A DNA stretch of 64,000 nucleotides from Antedon mediterranea (Eukaryota > Echinodermata > Crinoidea > Comatulida > Antedonidae): the NCBI RefSeq assembly GCF_964355755.1, contig NC_092676.1, positions 18,704,288 through 18,768,287 of the forward strand. The letters are read 5' to 3'. The notes beneath the pieces were generated by a model. That model did not search any database, had not been told where the DNA came from, and saw only the letters and a program-made list of their open reading frames with translations. Numbering within the stretch: the first letter of the stretch is position 1; each line of letters opens with the position of its first letter. Below, piece by piece: positions 48,801 to 54,800 of the stretch. The position numbers and the translations under genes were made by a program.

Positions 48801-51800
48801 AAATCCTGACATTCAAGTAGAGTTTTTAAGCAGTGTAGTATTGTTAATTTAAAGTTAAATTGAGATAATATTGCATCCAATTGTAGTAAAGCAATTGAAA
48901 GATGTCATCTAAATTTAGAGTGGGATATTAAAAATAGGTTTTTCATGATTTCTAAAAGTATAATTAGTAAGAGAGACACAGTCGACACATTTGAGACACA
49001 CACAGTGTGTGTATATAAATACTAGCACTACGTTGCAGATTTTTACTTCACAACTGAAGTATTTATTGTATTCAGTCAGAGTAGTTGTACTGAAGTGTCT
49101 TCAATTTGCCCGTATTTACCAACAATTGTGTTAGTTCGAATCATGTAAATTTGAAATTTGTAAAACTATTGATTGCATTTTACTAATTGAGATCGTCCCA
49201 TTTAGTAGTCATGGAAACCGGTATTTACATTTGAACGCGATAGAGTAAACATGTCGCGACAATCAGAAATAACTTGATTGTTGTTTGGAGCGCTGTCTGA
49301 CGAATACGCTTGTCCAACTGTTTTGATAGGTGATTGATCATTCAGTGAATATTTATATTTAATTACATATCGTCAAAATGCTAATTCAATGTGACATTCC
49401 ATCGTACATTTGCATTAGCTATGAATAGAACTCATGATTTGCGAGAAATATAAAGTACAATTTTAAGTGGAGTGTTTGGTTTCTAATTTTTGTTTACCAT
49501 GTTAATTTGCATAATATTTGCATATTTGATTAACTATCAATGTGACATTCCATTGTTCATTTGCATTCGCGATGAATAAAACTCATGATTTGCGAGAAAT
49601 ATAAAGTACTGTACAACTTTAAGTGGAGTCTTTGGTTCCTGATTTGTTTACAGAACTGTATCTACAGGTTAATTTGCATATATTTGCATATTTGTTTAAC
49701 TATTTATAAATGCAAATATGGGACACATTATATATTATATGACTATTTTACAGTTATTTTTTATAAAGTTTGGATTTCAATTCTTTTAAAAATGAAAGAT
49801 TTGGTTTATACTAAAATTACAATATTTTATAGAATTTGAATCTATTTCATATTTTCACTTTCAATTTTCATTAAATCATAATATAACAATCTGACAGCTA
49901 AATATTTATAAAATATTTGTTATAGAATATATCAGTTCATTTTTATGTTTAAATTACATATTGAATTATTACATATATATGGATTTGTGATTATAAATTA
50001 ATTTTTTTATGAAAAATTCAAAGTGATATTGAGGACAGTAATTCTTGCACAATCAATTTTGTTTCTTGATTTCAATATTGGTTATAAATTCAACAAACAT
50101 GTTTTAGTTGCCAATACCATATAATATTATAGTTACATAATATTTGCCGAAAAAAGTGTACAGTACTATATTTAATGTCATTTTGATTTTTCTCAAAATA
50201 AATATACTAGATGTCCCAATACTTTTTTTTGGTACTTTATCAAACATTTTCAAATATTTTCAGGCCTGAAATTCACCGTAGCAAACTAGCAATTTGCTAG
50301 TACATTTTTCATAACTGGTAGTTGAAAATTTAAAAACTAACAAATGTTTGTTGTAACTTTTAAAAGAATAGTTAATCTGCCAATCTTTGTAATTTCAACT
50401 TAATTATTAGCAAAAAAAAATTGGGTTGCTCATTTTTGTACCTTGGATGAAAAAGTAAATTTCTAGATGTAATTGAGTTGCTGTTGAATGTATTTGACAC
50501 AAAATTTAATAACCTTATTTTCAATATTCCTTCCTTTTTGGTCAAGGATAATGTCTCTGATGATGTTAACATTATGAGAGACAACCTATCATTACTGTCA
50601 TTTTAAAATTTACTGTCAACGGAAATTACTACAAACCAAATTTATTTCCTGTCTAAAACCTCCCTGTTAGTGTAGTCAGTGTATTGAACAATTAGTGGTG
50701 ACATTATTGTAACAGTAGTCAGACGACGGCAGTAAGTAAACACTAATACCTTGCAATGTATATTTATGATTTGCATAGGCCTGCAGCTTCACCGCAGTTG
50801 ATGGCCAATCAGGATATGCACACCAGGTTAGAGTTGTACGCCAGTCGCTTGGCTGAAGTGGAGCAGTGTTCTCCTATACACACTTTACCACAATTGTAAG
50901 TAATTAATATGGCATTTACGTATTAATAATAATAACAATGGTATTCTTATTAATACAATGTTTCTAAATGCTTTACACACAAAAATGATTCATTAAATAT
51001 CCTAATATAACCAAAAAAGAACCAGTAGAGGAACCATTTACACCCCTCTGTTGTCCAGCACTTTGAAGCTTCCATATGACAGAACTGAATTCACTGGAGC
51101 TCGAGTAAAAAAAAGCTCTGTCTACCATATCCTACCAAAATACGAAATAAAAAGATGTTGCTTAAGATTTTTTGTTTGATATTTAGTAATTATTATGTAA
51201 AAGAAATCCTCTGTATTACCCTGTAACTTTTTATACATATTAATATGTTTTAGGTTTATTTACATTTATATTACTAACCAAAGGAAAAGCAAAATTATTT
51301 GCATACCTTAAAAAAGGTGCATTTTTTTCTAGATTTTTCCAAATATAAATTTGCTTAAAGTGTGTTTGAGTGGGAATATTATTTTTTAAATTTTGTTTAT
51401 ATTATTTTCTATTTAATATATCTTTAGAATTGTTCACCTGACTATCAATATTAATTATCTTTTCTCAGTCCTAAATCTGGGTGGCTTGAACGAATAAAGA
51501 TATACATTGCCCAATCATGAACCCATATCCAAAGACTTATGACCAAGACAATCAGCTATAAATAAAGTCTTCTCAATGCTTTTGAGATATGAACCTTTAT
51601 TTTAAGCAATGCAATTATTAGTTTAAGTTAAATTTATTTTCGACTTAATTAATTCTTATCCGTCTAAAAATATCTAATTTAAAGATCAGTAGTTTATAAT
51701 TGTTGATTAGAGAAATAACATTTGAACTTTGCAGGGAGGATGAGCATCAGCTTATACATCAATATTGTCAAAGTTTAGGAGGTGATGCTTCAGCAATGGT

Positions 51801-54800
51801 AAGTAAAACAAAACAAATGAAAATATTTTTCCCATTCAATATTGATTAGTTATTTTGTGACACCTACTGTTCTTTTATTCAAATATAAATAATTGTCTGC
51901 TTCTATCAATAAATGTCAAAAAAAGAGTCTTCCAATTTTGACAGTTGAGTAGTTCTAAATGGCACACACTACATAAGCTTTGGTATCCACTGAGACACCA
52001 TGCAATGGCGAAGGCACAACTCAAGTGAGTTAACCAATCACAACCTACAGTTCAAATTGACCATCTCACCACCATTGGTCAAATTACTTGCACCATGTTT
52101 ATTGATTCAAGGTTTAAATACACTAACTGCTAGTTATTATGTATCAAGAAACTTTTTTGTTAACTTTTATTTTCTTATCGCATAAGATCCTCACTTTTCT
52201 TAAAATAATTCTTAAGGTAATTTATCACTCAACCATTCTACACTATTCGCTGATTTCTGTGAGGTTTTAATATTGATTTGTACTTTGAGAAATGAGATTT
52301 TTGATTGTATACTGGCTCATGTTAAATGTTATATTGATAATTAAACCTTCAATTTCACTGAAAGAAGTTAAATAGGTTAATTGAAGATATTAGAATACAT
52401 ATTTCATTTCTTTGTCAAAACTAGGCCTAGTTTAACTTTTCATTATGTCCCTTTAGGGTAAAAAAATAAGGATTTATTACCCATTTTCAATATAAAACAT
52501 TTCTTTTTATGTAAAAATTGTTTATCATTTTAATAGAAATTAACCTAGTGTTAATATCTTCAATTTTCATACTGAAAATAAAAATGATTGATTCTAGAAT
52601 AGTATTGCATCTACAATTTTTTTTTTTTGCAAAGTTTTACATCTTGTTTTTCCCAAAATATAATAATTTCTGAAAAAATTTGTGTCTAGAAAATACATAG
52701 ATTGAATATATGAGAATACTTGCAAAGAATTATTTCTCAGATAGAATTCAACCACATAATTGCTAGCCTACAATAATTCCTAAACTGTTGATATTGAGTT
52801 GAGATTTAAGCCCAAAAGTAAGCAAGCGTACGTATACCGAGTATTCAGATATTCATAACAGTGAACATTTTGAAACTATACATTATTACAATTTTGCTAC
52901 ACTTTGATCAAAATGGATTGAGAAAAGAAATGAAAATTTGTGTTTCTTACCTTAAATTCAGATTGATGAAAAAGCCCAAATAATTTACATCAATCAACCA
53001 ACTAAAAATCAAACTGATTGACAATATTCACTTAGACTTTCAATTTCTTACAGCCAAGAAGTCCAGCGCAAATTGTTGTTGCAATTGATGCGGAACAGAG
53101 AACGGAGTTACAAACACAAATTGCAAGTTTAGAAGATGAAAACCGGTAAGTCTAATATATTACAAATTTGAAGTATATTTGATATCATACTAGAACTGAA
53201 TGCAATATTGAATTACAACATTTATATTCACTTCAATAAGCAAAACAAACACACTTTTTTTAAACATAAAGTATTAAATGCATTTCTCTTAAATTGAGTG
53301 ATACTGAATTATTTATATACACGGATTCGTTGAAATTTTGTAGTTTTATTCATATTAATGCTTGATGAATTTATTGACAAAATTACTTATATATGTATGA
53401 AGTGGTTTTTCAATGTGATGCTGATTTGAGAAATGGTATTGAGTTACCAAGATAACTCTGATACAGAAGAAGAAAACCTATTTCGCATAATTATACAACA
53501 CTATGTACTCATATACTTAAAGATGATATACCGGTTTCTAAAGATTACAAAGTTGTCAATCAAAATGTATAGGATATAGAGACATTCACCTTGCAACTTG
53601 TGGAACAACTCTTACATAGTTCTTTAGGTTTTTTTTTTAATTTGCCAAGTATTTGGCAATTATGTTATTATTTACTTTCTTTAATTCTAAGTCTGTTATA
53701 GTTAGAATTTTCTAGTAATCTTCCTGAATTTTGTTTTTACAAAAACACAAATTTATCTTTTTGAATTTTGATATATTGGCGATGTCACAAAAGACTTTTT
53801 TTGTAATTTTAACTATTTTGCGACCTTTTATTTTTGCTATTTGATTGTCTTCTGGAAGGTATTCTATCTCCGCTGTCTCTGGGCGTCAAACAAGTCTTGA
53901 ATTACTTCAATATGGGACGAAATATTAGGTTGCAATTTTTTTTTGTTTTCATTATAAAATTTGTTAAAAAGACATTATGAGTCACAGAAACTTTATACAT
54001 TATGATTATGATACTGTAGATAGTCATAATTCATATTCTTAAACATGATTTTATGGTAATAAAAAGTATTAATTCGCACCCATTTCAGAGTGTCAAATTT
54101 CATGGATTTGATGAGCATTCACACAGCCATTCATCTGTGTGTTATAACTAGTTTGTATGTGACAATTTTATGTCATGTTGTGTGATATTTACAATTTTTT
54201 TTTGCATTAAAGTGTCATGTGAGAACAAATTTACATTTATTAATTTTTAATAGTTCTGTAACTTGAAGCCAGTTTAGTACAAAATTGATGTTTTTTTTCA
54301 TTGCCTAGAATTAAACATAAAACAGTTCCTAACATTCATATACTGTATATTATAGTGATATTCTTTTTTAATTATAGGGAGTCTTTTTTGGTGATATTTA
54401 AATTGAGAAAACAATTATACTTTTTAAAAGTTTAAAATAGTGTTCTTTTTTAGTATTTCTGTCTCTTTAATCTAGAAATTTAATACCCTAAAATGTAAAG
54501 ATGTCAGAAATTAATATTTTTAAGTATTGCAATAATGATATAGGTATTGTATTTAAGTAGTTTAAAATATAAACACAATTTATTATCGTTTCCTTCTATG
54601 TTGGCAAAGTTTTACTTTGGCAGTCTACCTTCTAGCAGTTGACTTACTTTCCCATGACCCTCTCTGCTCAGGAAGCTGAGGAAATGCCCGTCATAAAATC
54701 ACATTATAGTTATACCTAAGGCTTATATAAGTTTTAGTATCCGTGTACGAAGATGCAGTTTCAAAAGACTCGTTAAAACAAATTAGAAGCACTTTGGTTG

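Larger units (their letters stand above)
45776..50778 (+). other. DMD: 5.0-kb intron between exons A18 and A19
   Basis: Contains a SINE (46599-46745) and a tandem duplication (49386-49705). No counterpart of the 39-nt human exon 71 was recognised by eye. 46750-49380 and 49710-50770 hold nothing that I can name. Confidence 0.8.

Noticed and set aside
49005-49060. TATA-type sequence TATAAATA after a CA/GT palindrome, as a promoter
   Set aside because: No start codon with a usable donor follows, and AT-rich introns contain many such words.
50264-50278. Possible micro-exon between A18 and A19 (TTTTCAG ... GTAGCA)
   Set aside because: The 14-15-nt segment would shift the frame and does not resemble the human exon 71 peptide.
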